Below the pieces are notes generated by a model. The model searched no databases and was not told the origin of the DNA. It worked only from the letters and a program-made list of their open reading frames with translations. Below, piece after piece: positions 1 to 8,969 of a stretch of DNA of 40,613 nucleotides. The stretch spans positions 1 through 40,613 of the forward strand of contig CAZEPW010000032.1 of NCBI GenBank assembly GCA_964514215.1, given 5' to 3'. A program made the position numbers and the translations under genes. The stretch comes from CAYQUC01 sp964514215. Lineage in GTDB: Bacteria > Pseudomonadota > Gammaproteobacteria > UBA6429 > Thiohalophilaceae. Position 1 is the first letter of the stretch. Every line of letters starts with the position of its first letter.

Positions 1-50
1 ATAAATAATTTCTCCATTACCCATTTTTAATTCCTTTTAATTTTATTCAC

Positions 51-117
51 ATAACAATTTATTAGACTGCAGTTACTTTTTACCTTATTAGGGAGCAGCA
101 GTCTAAATATTTGTAAT
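51..117. repeat. Imperfect inverted repeat upstream of the integrase gene
   Basis: Arms 51-70 and 98-117 are reverse complements at 16 of 20 positions. The inner 9 bp (TTAGACTGC at 62-70, GCAGTCTAA at 98-106) match perfectly around a 27-nt centre. It lies between the window edge and the integrase start, where an integron attI site or the last attC would be expected. I searched 1-190 for the attI/attC core GTTRRRY and its complement and found none, so I do not call a recombination site. It could equally be a terminator of an upstream gene or a regulatory hairpin. Confidence 0.5.
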
Positions 118-191
118 TTGTTTCATTATTTACCATAATAGTAACAGGGACAGAAAATACTTGCGAGTATATTTGCTAAAGGAGTAGCGTG

Positions 192-1574
192 ATGGATGAC
201 TTATTGATTTCACAATTTTGGAAAAAATATATAATCAAAACAAGAATGTATGGTGCATCAAGGGATGGGGAAATATGGCTTGTTAAGCATGCTGAGGAAT
301 ATATAAAAACATATAGTGACACTAAACTTATTAAGCACCCAGCACAATTTGTAGACAAATATTTAAAGAACAAAGGCCGCAATAAATTTTTGCAAGATTG
401 GCAATTCCAACAAATCATAACCTCAATTAAAATAATATTTACGGATATGGTTGCTGTTTCTTGGGCTGCTAAGTATCCATGGGAGGAGTGGTTTGTATTT
501 GCACAAACATTAGAAAATTCACATGCTACTGTTAGCAGGGATTATCAACCAAGTGGTTCTGATGTAAAATCCGGTAGTGACTCTGCTTTTAAAATAGTAA
601 TGGCTCAACATCCTGAACACCTTAATGATCTAATTAATAAAATACGCTGCAAACATTATTCAATTCGAACCGAGCAAGCTTATGTTAGCTGGTTTGTACG
701 ATTTGTAATATATCATTCAATGTTAGATCCAGTTAACTTTTCTGAAAAACAGATAGCAGAATATTTGGATTACTTGGTAATTAATCGAAAAGTTTCTGCT
801 AGCACGCAGGCTCAAGCCTTAAATGCGTTGGTTTTCTTTTTTAAGCAGGTGTTAAAATTTGAGTTTGGTGATGAAATAACGTTTAAACGATCCAAGAAAC
901 CCAAACGCCTTCCTGTCGTGTTATCACCTCTTGAAATGGTATCGTTACTTGATAATATTGACGGTACGATACAAAAATTAATGGCTAATTTACTTTATGG
1001 CTGTGGTATGCGGTTAATGGAGTGTGTTCGATTACGCGTATTGGATGTTGATTTTGATTATCAACAAATATTTGTAAGGCAGGCGAAAGGAAATAAAGAT
1101 AGAGTTGTGCCGATTCCTAATAAAATAGTGACGGATATTCAATTACAAATTGCGGAAGTAAAAAAATTACATGCTGAGGATTTGGTTGAAGGTTTTGGCT
1201 CTGTATATCTACCTGAAGCGCTTTCAAGAAAGTATCCAAATGCAGAAAAAGAATTTCGGTGGCAGTATGTATTCCCCTCAGCTCGAATTTCAACTGATCC
1301 TCGTACTAAAATTACACGGCGACACCATGTTCATGAATCAGTTTTACAAAAAAAAATCAAAAAATCGGCTGAGTTAGCTAGAATTAATAAAAAAGTAAGT
1401 TGTCATACTTTACGTCACTCGTTTGCGACGCATTTATTAGAACACGGCTATGATATTCGAACGGTACAGGAATTACTGGGCCATGCTGATGTTTCGACCA
1501 CGATGATTTATACCCATGTTTTAAATAAACCTGGGATAACAGTCCCAAGTCCTCTGGATTTTTTAACGACATAA
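192..1574 (+). CDS. intI: Integron-type tyrosine recombinase (IntI family) with N-terminal extension
   Basis: Site-specific recombinase of the integron integrase family, which moves gene cassettes between attI and attC sites. The C-terminal half holds the tyrosine recombinase residues (counted from the GTG at 189): Arg275 in CGMRLMECV, Lys near 300, His406 and Arg409 in HTLRHSFA, His432 in LLGHADVS and nucleophile Tyr441 in TTMIYTHV. Residues 341-363 (LPEALSRKYP..EFRWQYVFPS) match the extra segment found in IntI proteins and absent from XerC/D. The SAM-like core-binding domain starts near residue 143. The first ~140 residues are an extension over the usual 320-340-residue length. AAAGGAG at 178-184 is 7 nt from the ATG at 192 and only 4 nt from the GTG at 189, so I chose 192. 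No LexA box is seen upstream. Any cassette array would probably lie left of the window. Confidence 0.9.
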   Translation: MDDLLISQFWKKYIIKTRMYGASRDGEIWLVKHAEEYIKTYSDTKLIKHPAQFVDKYLKNKGRNKFLQDWQFQQIITSIKIIFTDMVAVSWAAKYPWEEWFVFAQTLENSHATVSRDYQPSGSDVKSGSDSAFKIVMAQHPEHLNDLINKIRCKHYSIRTEQAYVSWFVRFVIYHSMLDPVNFSEKQIAEYLDYLVINRKVSASTQAQALNALVFFFKQVLKFEFGDEITFKRSKKPKRLPVVLSPLEMVSLLDNIDGTIQKLMANLLYGCGMRLMECVRLRVLDVDFDYQQIFVRQAKGNKDRVVPIPNKIVTDIQLQIAEVKKLHAEDLVEGFGSVYLPEALSRKYPNAEKEFRWQYVFPSARISTDPRTKITRRHHVHESVLQKKIKKSAELARINKKVSCHTLRHSFATHLLEHGYDIRTVQELLGHADVSTTMIYTHVLNKPGITVPSPLDFLTT

Positions 1575-1681
1575 TTTATGTTTTCATTGGATAATCTTAT
1601 TTAAAGTAAGTTTTTTGTTGCGTAGAAATTCCACAGTTTAAATATAACTTAAATTAATATGTTAATTTTGAAGAAAATTTA

Positions 1682-1697
1682 CGTGATGTGCATCACA
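1682..1697. promoter_or_regulatory. CRP/Vfr-like operator
   Basis: CGTGA-N6-TCACA, one base from the symmetric CRP-family consensus TGTGA-N6-TCACA. It lies in the ~300-bp gene-free stretch 1575-1872, about 175 bp upstream of the response regulator gene. In Pseudomonas the CRP homologue Vfr regulates type IV pilus and Chp genes, which makes the site plausible here, but its role is inferred. I saw nothing else in this stretch. Confidence 0.5.
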
Positions 1698-1872
1698 CTT
1701 AGCTAGTAAAATGGCTTTAAGATAGTTTTCTTTAAAGATAAATTCAGCATGGACGTTATTATATTTAGTAAGGTTAATTCGATTAAGCAATCTGTTTAAT
1801 GGAAAATATCGTATATTTAGCATAACAATTTACGGTCAATTATCTATTGTCTGTTCTACTGAGGGATATTGA

Positions 1873-2655
1873 GTGGCTCATCAAAAAGCAATTATGTCAG
1901 CTATCGGAATTCCAGCGCAAGAGCTCGTTTTGATTAAGGGTTTTTATAAAATAATAAAGTGGGTTCAAACTATTTATGAGTTTAAAGAATTTGATCCAAA
2001 TAAATTTTCTGATGTATTGTTGGTGAATGCCGATGATATGGATGCAATGGAAAAATGGCGAAAGCTAGACGGTAAAAATGCCGCAAACACTATTATGATA
2101 TCGGATGAAGAACAAAAATTTAAAGATACGATATCCATTAAAAGACCTATAAATGTTAAAAATTTTTTAGATAAATTAGAGAGCATTACGTCAACAACAG
2201 ATTTAACTCACGATTTATATGATGATATTGTATCTGAATCAATTAATATACTCGTTGTTGATGATAGCTTGGCTGTCCATAAATATTTAGAACATAAACT
2301 ACCGCTGCTGTGTAAAAATAGAATTGAAATGACATTTGCTGAAACGGGAAATGAAGCGGCTAGAAAGGTAAAGAATAATATGTACGATATTGTATTTTTG
2401 GATGTGATGATGCCTGGTGTGGATGGTTATAAGGTTTGTAAGTGGATTAAAGCAAACTCGGTTGCTGAAGTGGTTATGCTCACCAGCAAAAGTTCACGTT
2501 TTGATAAAGTGCGTGGCGCTTTATCGGGCTGTGATTTATATTTAACTAAACCACCACAAGATAGCAAGTTAAAAGAAATCCTAGAAAAACGAAATGAAAA
2601 GATTCAGGCTAACAATAATGGTTTTGTAAAAGTTAAAAAGACGATTTCTTTTTGA
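1873..2655 (+). CDS. Response regulator with C-terminal receiver and degenerate N-terminal receiver-like domain
   Basis: Residues 124-240 form a complete receiver: acidic pocket Asp130/Asp131 (VVDDS), phosphoacceptor Asp177 (VFLDVMMPG), Thr204 (MLTSK) and Lys226 (LTKPP). Residues 1-105 look like a second, worn receiver: a DVLLVNADD strand, TIMISDEE in the switch position and IKRP where Lys-Pro is expected, but no convincing phosphoacceptor. No DNA-binding domain is present, so output is probably by protein contact, as in PilG/PilH or FrzZ-type regulators. The start is GTG, with GAGGG at 1861-1865. It converges on the chemosensory operon at 2710-11801 and is probably a partner of that operon's kinase (inferred from position). 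Confidence 0.8.
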   Translation: MAHQKAIMSAIGIPAQELVLIKGFYKIIKWVQTIYEFKEFDPNKFSDVLLVNADDMDAMEKWRKLDGKNAANTIMISDEEQKFKDTISIKRPINVKNFLDKLESITSTTDLTHDLYDDIVSESINILVVDDSLAVHKYLEHKLPLLCKNRIEMTFAETGNEAARKVKNNMYDIVFLDVMMPGVDGYKVCKWIKANSVAEVVMLTSKSSRFDKVRGALSGCDLYLTKPPQDSKLKEILEKRNEKIQANNNGFVKVKKTISF

Positions 2656-2709
2656 AAATACTAACCTAACTGCTGTTCTGTGTCAAAAAGCAGTAGCGCT
2701 CGCTGATGC

Positions 2710-3174
2710 CTAGGCCTTGTGTAAACTACCCATGCTCATTCTGGCAATATTTAATATGCTGGCGACTTCATTATGATATTCAAATAAAGAGACGACATAC
2801 GGTTTTAAACGCTCTGGATAGGTTTTAGGCATAGCACATGCATCATTGTCGTTCACTTGTATTTTATGCGGCGCAGACTCAAGTAAAACAGCCAGATATT
2901 CGATAGGGGTGTTATCTTGTACTTGATAGGCAATAACCATCACAAGCCTATGAGACAGTGTTGCTGGCTGACCGGCTAAAAGGTTAATATCAACAACCGG
3001 AATAATACTATCGCGCCAAAATAAGACGTTATTACAATAAGCCGGTGCCAGTGGAATGTTATATAAAGACGGTGCTTCAATATATTCTGCAGCTTGATGT
3101 AATCCAATACAAAATTGGATATTTTTCGCTACGTGTAATAACCATGCAGCTGAACTTTGCTCGTCTTTAAGCAT
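2710..3174 (-). CDS. CheW-like coupling protein
   Basis: Single CheW-like domain of 154 residues: a conserved GLHQAAEYIEAP opening strand and FWRDSIIPVVDIN, matching the G.IIPV.DL signature of CheW. Such proteins dock receptors to a CheA-type kinase. A longer frame open to 3234 exists, but the ATG at 3174 has AGGA about 8 nt upstream and gives a normal CheW length, so I use it. The start overlaps the end of the preceding gene by 8 nt, indicating translational coupling. It is the last gene of the minus-strand chemosensory operon; a ChpC-like role is possible by position. Confidence 0.75.
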   Translation of the reverse strand: MLKDEQSSAAWLLHVAKNIQFCIGLHQAAEYIEAPSLYNIPLAPAYCNNVLFWRDSIIPVVDINLLAGQPATLSHRLVMVIAYQVQDNTPIEYLAVLLESAPHKIQVNDNDACAMPKTYPERLKPYVVSLFEYHNEVASILNIARMSMGSLHKA

Positions 3175-3640
3175 ACCTTTGTTCCTGTGTATTAATGTAA
3201 TCTCGCATCGATTCAGCACATGAAAGCAAGACAAGATTTGAATCTTTTTTTAACAAACCAATGACGGGCGATTCAGGATGATAGCTTAAAGCCGGTATTG
3301 CGTTAATTTTATTGTCATCATCAATATCATATTGCTCTACGGCATCACACATAATTGAAAATAGTTTTTTATTATCAGGATGTTTAAGTGAAACACAAAA
3401 TCGATTATTTTTTGAGGGATGATCAACTAATGACAAATCTTTATTAAAGGCATAAACGGGTATCTCAATCGATTTATATTTAATACTACCAGATGATTTT
3501 TTGCTTTGCCGTTTAGTTGTTATCTCACTGATGTTTTCGATGCTTAACACAATATCTTGATCAAACCCTAAAATCATATTATCAATCGATAATAATCGTA
3601 ATCGTTTTTTCCCTAATATTTTAGTTAATAACTTATCCAT
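3167..3640 (-). CDS. Divergent CheW-like protein
   Basis: A 157-residue protein with the outline of a CheW domain: RLLSIDNMILGFD early strands, then KSIEIPVYAFNKDL in the place of the usual IPV.DL motif, and VIGLLKKDSNLVLLSC at the end. The match is weak and the loop around residues 42-54 is rich in Lys and Ser. It overlaps chpA at its start by 8 nt and the next cheW-like gene at its end by 8 nt, so the three are probably translated together. Position supports a coupling or regulatory role. It might instead be a scaffold that has lost receptor binding. Confidence 0.55.
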   Translation of the reverse strand: MDKLLTKILGKKRLRLLSIDNMILGFDQDIVLSIENISEITTKRQSKKSSGSIKYKSIEIPVYAFNKDLSLVDHPSKNNRFCVSLKHPDNKKLFSIMCDAVEQYDIDDDNKINAIPALSYHPESPVIGLLKKDSNLVLLSCAESMRDYINTQEQRYA

Positions 3641-6600
3641 TAAGTGCTTGTCCTAATTTACTAACTAAATCATCCTCAGAAAATGGTTTGGTAATATACT
3701 CATTAACACCTAATTTCTGAGCTTGTGTTTGATGTTTTGCCATGGTGCGTGAAGTTATCATAAATATCGGTAAATCTGTATTTTCAGAATTGGATCGAAC
3801 ATGGCTCGTTAATTCTAAACCAGTCATGCGCGGCATTTCTAAATCAGTAAGAATTAAATTAGGTTTGGTTTTTTTCATTATTTCAATCGCCTCAAGGCCA
3901 TCACGAGCTAACAATGGTTCATATCCAGCATCTTGCACTAATTGAGACAGTGAATTTCTCACGCTTAATGAATCATCAACAATTAATACTTTTGATAAAA
4001 CCAATTTTTCGCTTGTAGCAGTACGCGAAGCACGAATATTACGATAACCTGATTTTTTTGCATCAAGTAACTCAGCCATATCCAATACAGGAACAACGCC
4101 ACCATCACCAAGCAATGCAATACCGGCAATACCAGTAACATGTTTCATATAACGTCCCATATTTTTAACAACCAAATCATTACTTGATAGAACTCGTTCA
4201 ACACTAACAGCAACTGTTTTAGAACCGTAGTGAATTAGCAACACAATGCTATTATTTTTTGTCAGCGCATTGCTACTTTCGGGCAATCCCAATAAATTTG
4301 TTAGTGTCTCTGATGGATAAACATTATTGCCCAATTGGAATGTTTGTTTTCCACCAAGGGCATTAAACTGACCAATACCAGATGGTAATATTTGATCCAA
4401 CATCACTGTTGGAATCGCATAACGTTCATTTTGAATTTGAACTAAAATTGAATGGCTGGTTAATAATGTTATGGGTAACCTTAGGTTAAACCTTGTTCCA
4501 GAAGGTTTGTTATCGCTAATATCAATACTGCCTTTAAGTTTAACTATAGCGGTATGAACGACATCCATACCAACACCACGTCCAGAAATTTGAGTGGCGG
4601 TTTCTCGAGTAGAAAACCCTGAGTTTAAAATGACACGAGCAAGCGAGGCATTATCAATTTTATCCTTAGGATTAATTAAATTACGTTCCATCGCAATCCA
4701 TTGGATACGCTCATAATTAAGACCTGCCCCATCATCACTGCAATTGGCTCTAATGCTATTACCTTCTTGATAAAAATGAAGTGTAATTTTTCCAACATCG
4801 GGTTTATTTTTTTCTCGTCTTTCATCAACTGACTCAATGCCGTGATCAATCGCGTTTCGTAATAAATGCATTAAAGGATCGGCAAGTTGATTTAATACAT
4901 CACCATCCATCAGAAGTTGTTCGCCGATAATCTCAAGCTCTGCTTCTTTACCCGTCGCTCGACATGCTTGACGAACAGTACGTTGTAATCGTGCGACGAT
5001 GGTTTTAACCGGTAACAATCGGGTGGTTGTCACTATATTTTCAAGTGAACGATTAAGACGTTGTTGCTGCAAAAACAAACCTTCAAGATCCATAATGTGG
5101 GACATGACATCTCGATTAAATTCGCGACTATCCGATACCGCTTCAATGAAACTATGAGTAGCACCATAGAACTCATCGTATTGATCTAATTCCAATGAAT
5201 CAAATTGTTCATTACCGGCAACAACGTTTAGATGTTTTTGGGTGGCTGCTAAGCTTCGCACACTAACTAAATTTTCCAACTCAAAACGGCGAGCTTGAAG
5301 ATTCTTTTCTTGAGCTTGCATATCAATACCACGTTGGTGCATGCGTTTTAGTTGCTCTTGAACTTGCGCTATCGCAATTGATGTCTCACCGATTAAATTA
5401 TAAATAAGATCCAATGTATCTCTGGGCACTCGAATTAATTCGACTTGAGAAGCTAATTGACTGACTGCAGGTTGAGATTCATTCTCGGGTAATGTAGACT
5501 TCTTAATATCTTCTTTATTGCTAACACTTGTTTCTACTTTAATATTTGGCTTATTATGCTCAGAAACAACTGATGTTTCAGTAATATCATTTTTATCAAT
5601 TCGATTAGCCCAGTTTAATACATCTTGAAGAATGCGTTGAGCATCAACCGGAGCGGGCGATAAATCTTGTAAGGATTCTATCATCATCTCTAGAGTGTCT
5701 GCAGCTTCGGTAATGGTATCTCCTAATGCTTTTGGTGGGACAATCGATAATTTGACAAAATATTCAAAAATATCTTCAAGGTGATGCGCAATATTTGCAA
5801 TTCCCTTGGTCCCAATTAAGTTTGCCGAACCTTTAATTGAATGAGCAAGGCGCTGTGCTGCTTTGGTACTATCGAATATATCATTACCTTTAACTATATT
5901 TGCTATTCGCATTGTAAGTTCTTCAGCGTATCCGGGACATTCAGCAAAAAAGGCATCTAACAATTGTTGGTTAGTATCTTCTGATATTTTTAAAGCAACA
6001 TCTTCTTCTAATGCTTCAACTTTACGCGCTTCGACTTCAAAGTCGCCAGTTAATTCTAATTCTTTAGTTAAAGCTTCAATGAGTTCACGCAATTCACTGT
6101 ATTTAAGTGGTTTAGGCCATGAATCACCTTCCAAATAATCGACAACCGCCAAACACAAACTATTATCTTCTGGTTCTTGTAAGTGATTTATTACAACTTT
6201 AGGCCAGCCGGTTATTACTGCTTGCGATTTTTTTCTAGTCGAGATATCAAGTGCGAGTAATAAATCGATATTAACCAAAACAAAGTTTAACACTTTCACT
6301 AAACCGGTTAACCCAAGTTCTTCACACGAATCGCGTAATCGGCTAATAATATCAATATACTGTTGTACGGCTTGTTCCGGCGTATCAGTGTCGCCATCGT
6401 TGATATTGTTTATTTGCGGCACTAGTATGAAAATTTGTTCTTCGATGTTTCTTAATTCTTGACAAAAAAGAGCCATGATTCCTTCGGCAGTATCAAGCCC
6501 AAGTTCCACATCGGAATCTTCGGCAAATAACGAATCAAGTTCCATGATTTCATTTTCATCTGCTTCTGATGCTTCAATTAAATCATCAGACAAAAGATTC

Positions 6601-7091
6601 ATTTCGCCAATTTCAATATCTAGATTAATATCAGAGTCTAAATCAGGTTCAGGGTTTGTAGCACTGTTTTCAATATCTTGAAGTAATAAAACGCGAATAT
6701 TATCTGCATCGTCCGATAAATTGTGGGTAAGTTGTTCAATGCTATCGAGTGATTGCCAATCTTGTAAATAAGCCAGTATTTTTTCTAAATTAGAATCTAA
6801 TTCCATTTTAAAATTCAAGGCATCTTGATTATTTTCCAAGCTTAAATTTTTTAATTGCTTATTAAATTCAAGACAAACCGCATTGAGCCCTATTAGTCCA
6901 GACATTTCAGCTATCATGGCAATGTTTTCAAACTGAATTAATATATCGTTCTTATTATCTTCAAAATTTGGTGGTGTTTCAATGGTTGTGTCAACATCGA
7001 TAAGTGGCTTAATTAAAGCTGATATTGCATCTTTCGTGCTAAGCACAATGTCACAGATTGTTTGAGTATCTATTGACGAAGTATTATTCAT
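3633..7091 (-). CDS. chpA: ChpA/CheA-like hybrid histidine kinase
   Basis: Kinase of a pilus-type chemosensory pathway, 1152 residues. Residues 1-300 are acidic and helical, with one or two degenerate Hpt-like bundles lacking the phospho-His. A true Hpt follows with His417 (RLAHSIKGSANL). Residues ~545-690 are the dimerisation region. The ATPase domain has an N-box (LLRNAIDHG, Asn746), DDGAGL and GRGVGMDVV. A CheW-like domain spans ~870-1010, and the C-terminal receiver has Asp1039/Asp1040, phosphoacceptor Asp1083 (LTDLEMPRMTG) and Lys1135 (TKPF). This matches the ChpA/FrzE layout but has fewer Hpt domains than Pseudomonas ChpA (~2470 residues). It lies between the receptor gene (41-nt gap) and two overlapping cheW-like genes. 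Confidence 0.9.
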   Translation of the reverse strand: MNNTSSIDTQTICDIVLSTKDAISALIKPLIDVDTTIETPPNFEDNKNDILIQFENIAMIAEMSGLIGLNAVCLEFNKQLKNLSLENNQDALNFKMELDSNLEKILAYLQDWQSLDSIEQLTHNLSDDADNIRVLLLQDIENSATNPEPDLDSDINLDIEIGEMNLLSDDLIEASEADENEIMELDSLFAEDSDVELGLDTAEGIMALFCQELRNIEEQIFILVPQINNINDGDTDTPEQAVQQYIDIISRLRDSCEELGLTGLVKVLNFVLVNIDLLLALDISTRKKSQAVITGWPKVVINHLQEPEDNSLCLAVVDYLEGDSWPKPLKYSELRELIEALTKELELTGDFEVEARKVEALEEDVALKISEDTNQQLLDAFFAECPGYAEELTMRIANIVKGNDIFDSTKAAQRLAHSIKGSANLIGTKGIANIAHHLEDIFEYFVKLSIVPPKALGDTITEAADTLEMMIESLQDLSPAPVDAQRILQDVLNWANRIDKNDITETSVVSEHNKPNIKVETSVSNKEDIKKSTLPENESQPAVSQLASQVELIRVPRDTLDLIYNLIGETSIAIAQVQEQLKRMHQRGIDMQAQEKNLQARRFELENLVSVRSLAATQKHLNVVAGNEQFDSLELDQYDEFYGATHSFIEAVSDSREFNRDVMSHIMDLEGLFLQQQRLNRSLENIVTTTRLLPVKTIVARLQRTVRQACRATGKEAELEIIGEQLLMDGDVLNQLADPLMHLLRNAIDHGIESVDERREKNKPDVGKITLHFYQEGNSIRANCSDDGAGLNYERIQWIAMERNLINPKDKIDNASLARVILNSGFSTRETATQISGRGVGMDVVHTAIVKLKGSIDISDNKPSGTRFNLRLPITLLTSHSILVQIQNERYAIPTVMLDQILPSGIGQFNALGGKQTFQLGNNVYPSETLTNLLGLPESSNALTKNNSIVLLIHYGSKTVAVSVERVLSSNDLVVKNMGRYMKHVTGIAGIALLGDGGVVPVLDMAELLDAKKSGYRNIRASRTATSEKLVLSKVLIVDDSLSVRNSLSQLVQDAGYEPLLARDGLEAIEIMKKTKPNLILTDLEMPRMTGLELTSHVRSNSENTDLPIFMITSRTMAKHQTQAQKLGVNEYITKPFSEDDLVSKLGQALNG

Positions 7092-7132
7092 TGCTATTTA
7101 TTGCGCTCATTATAGTATTCGCATTGCTAACC

Positions 7133-8929
7133 TTATGCGGGAAGTTTAAAAATACGCACCGATTTCAATAATTGGTCTGAGAAATTAACTAAGTTGGCAG
7201 TATGTTTTGATTGCTCTTCAAGCTCTTTAGACGTTTCCGTGGTACTGCCCACAATTTCTGTTACTTGAGCTCGCAAAGCATTACTGACCCTAGCCTGTGC
7301 TAACGAGTGTTGTGCAATTTTTTCAACGGCTATCGCTAAGTCATGAGTCGTTTTTTGAGTTGCTTGCATTTGCTCGCCAGAGCGGTTAGCAAGTTTAGTA
7401 CCATCAATCACTTGGGTGATGGTTTTATTCATGGTGGACATTGTTTCGGCTGTTTCGGTTTGAATATTACTAACCAATAATTGAATTTCAGCAGTAGACT
7501 GACGTGAAGCCTCGGCCAAACGTTGCACTTCGTCGGCAACAACAGCAAATCCTCGCCCTGCCTCACCGGCAGCTGCCGCTTGCATACTAGCGTTTAATGC
7601 AAGCACATGAGTTCGTTCAGCAATATTATTAATAATGCTAACGACCCCGGTAATTTCTTGTGACCGTTCACCTAGTCTTTTAATACGTTTTTCAGTTTCA
7701 GATATCGTTTCACGAATATCATTCATACCAACCGCGGTATTTGTAACCGACTTTAATGCTTCTGAGGTTGATGACGAAGCTTTTGTCGCAATAATATTAC
7801 AGTTTTGAGCTAACTTGGCAATTTGATTCATGGTATTAGATGCTTCATCCAACTTCTGCATGGTTGCTTCCACAATGGAGCGTTCTTTTGCAGCAACTTC
7901 GGTAACATGTTGGCCTTGATCATTAACAATATGTGCCGCCTGTTCAACATCCACCGATATTTCATGGATTTTTTTTAACACACGCGATGTTTCTGCAGCC
8001 ATCATGTTCATGGCATCAGCAACAGGCCCGGTAACATCTTCTGCGACGGGAACTTTTACGGTTAGATCACGTTCACTTAATTGTGCGGTGGCTTCTAATA
8101 GCTCAATAATCGAGTCATTGAGTTGCTCATTTTCTTTTTCGGCTTTTTCGAGAGTAGCCATCCGTTCATTAAGCAGAGCATCAAACGCTAACCCCAAATG
8201 CCCGAGTTCATCTACACCACGAACATTGGTTCGTGCATCCATATTGCCGTTTGCTTGATCGGCAATTGTTCCTGCAATTTTTGAAATAGGATTAGTAATG
8301 GAGCGATAAATCAAAAAACCCAATATAATAGCGACTAATAAACCAGTAATAACCATAATCAAACTGATTAATAGATATTGGTTTGATTCAATGGTGGCAC
8401 GTTCAATAAGCTCGGTTGATATTTCTTGTTGTAAATACAAACTGGCTTCGACAGCATTTAGAAAAGGTGAAGATAATGGCGTTGAATCATTCAACATGAA
8501 TAATGTTAACAAGCCACGATTTTCCTGTTGTACAATGTCAAGCAAGGCATCAAAACCTTCGATTAAATTATTAACAGACTCGCTGAATAAATCATTAGTG
8601 AGCTCTTTGTTTTGAGCATTTAAACTGGCAAGGTATTTTTCCCAAGCGTTATTAAAGCTGTTTTTACCTTGTTTAATGTTGTTGGCTGCATCTTTCCAAG
8701 TTGTACTACCAAGATACAGATCGGAAGATGCTTTCACATAACCGTTTCGAACAATAGATGCAATCTGAGTTAAAACAACACCTTCGGCAACTTTTTTATT
8801 CAATTTTTCTGATGATTCCGATGCAGAGTTTAAACCAAGCAATGTAATACTGCCGGTGGAGAAAAAAACAATGGTTAATGCCGATATCAGTAATAATAAT
8901 CGGTGACCGATTTTCATTTTACTAAACAT
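7133..8929 (-). CDS. pilJ: PilJ-like methyl-accepting chemotaxis protein
   Basis: Membrane receptor of the Chp-like pathway, 598 residues. TM1 is near residues 10-32 and TM2 near 187-210, enclosing a ~150-residue periplasmic helical sensor. A HAMP domain follows (RSITNPISKIAGTI). A second HAMP-like unit (LSERDLTVKVPVAEDVTGPV) resembles PilJ, and then comes the long signalling helix with the conserved tip (ALNASMQAAAAGEAGRGFAV, then VADEVQRLAE). The start has AGAGGG 8 nt upstream of the ATG. No CheR or CheB gene is in the window, so adaptation by methylation is not evident locally. The binding protein gene directly upstream may supply its ligand. Confidence 0.88.
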   Translation of the reverse strand: MFSKMKIGHRLLLLISALTIVFFSTGSITLLGLNSASESSEKLNKKVAEGVVLTQIASIVRNGYVKASSDLYLGSTTWKDAANNIKQGKNSFNNAWEKYLASLNAQNKELTNDLFSESVNNLIEGFDALLDIVQQENRGLLTLFMLNDSTPLSSPFLNAVEASLYLQQEISTELIERATIESNQYLLISLIMVITGLLVAIILGFLIYRSITNPISKIAGTIADQANGNMDARTNVRGVDELGHLGLAFDALLNERMATLEKAEKENEQLNDSIIELLEATAQLSERDLTVKVPVAEDVTGPVADAMNMMAAETSRVLKKIHEISVDVEQAAHIVNDQGQHVTEVAAKERSIVEATMQKLDEASNTMNQIAKLAQNCNIIATKASSSTSEALKSVTNTAVGMNDIRETISETEKRIKRLGERSQEITGVVSIINNIAERTHVLALNASMQAAAAGEAGRGFAVVADEVQRLAEASRQSTAEIQLLVSNIQTETAETMSTMNKTITQVIDGTKLANRSGEQMQATQKTTHDLAIAVEKIAQHSLAQARVSNALRAQVTEIVGSTTETSKELEEQSKHTANLVNFSDQLLKSVRIFKLPA

Positions 8930-8969
8930 AATAATACCCTCTATTTATCAATAATATATTATTGATAGC

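Noticed and set aside
1..190. Canonical attI core, attC or LexA box upstream of the integrase
   Set aside because: No GTTRRRY or RYYYAAC core and no CTGT-N8-ACAG were found; only the imperfect inverted repeat is reported.
2669..2694. 6-bp inverted repeat ACTGCT/AGCAGT between the convergent response regulator and CheW genes
   Set aside because: The position suits a bidirectional terminator, but the stem is short, the loop is 14 nt and no T-run follows on either strand.
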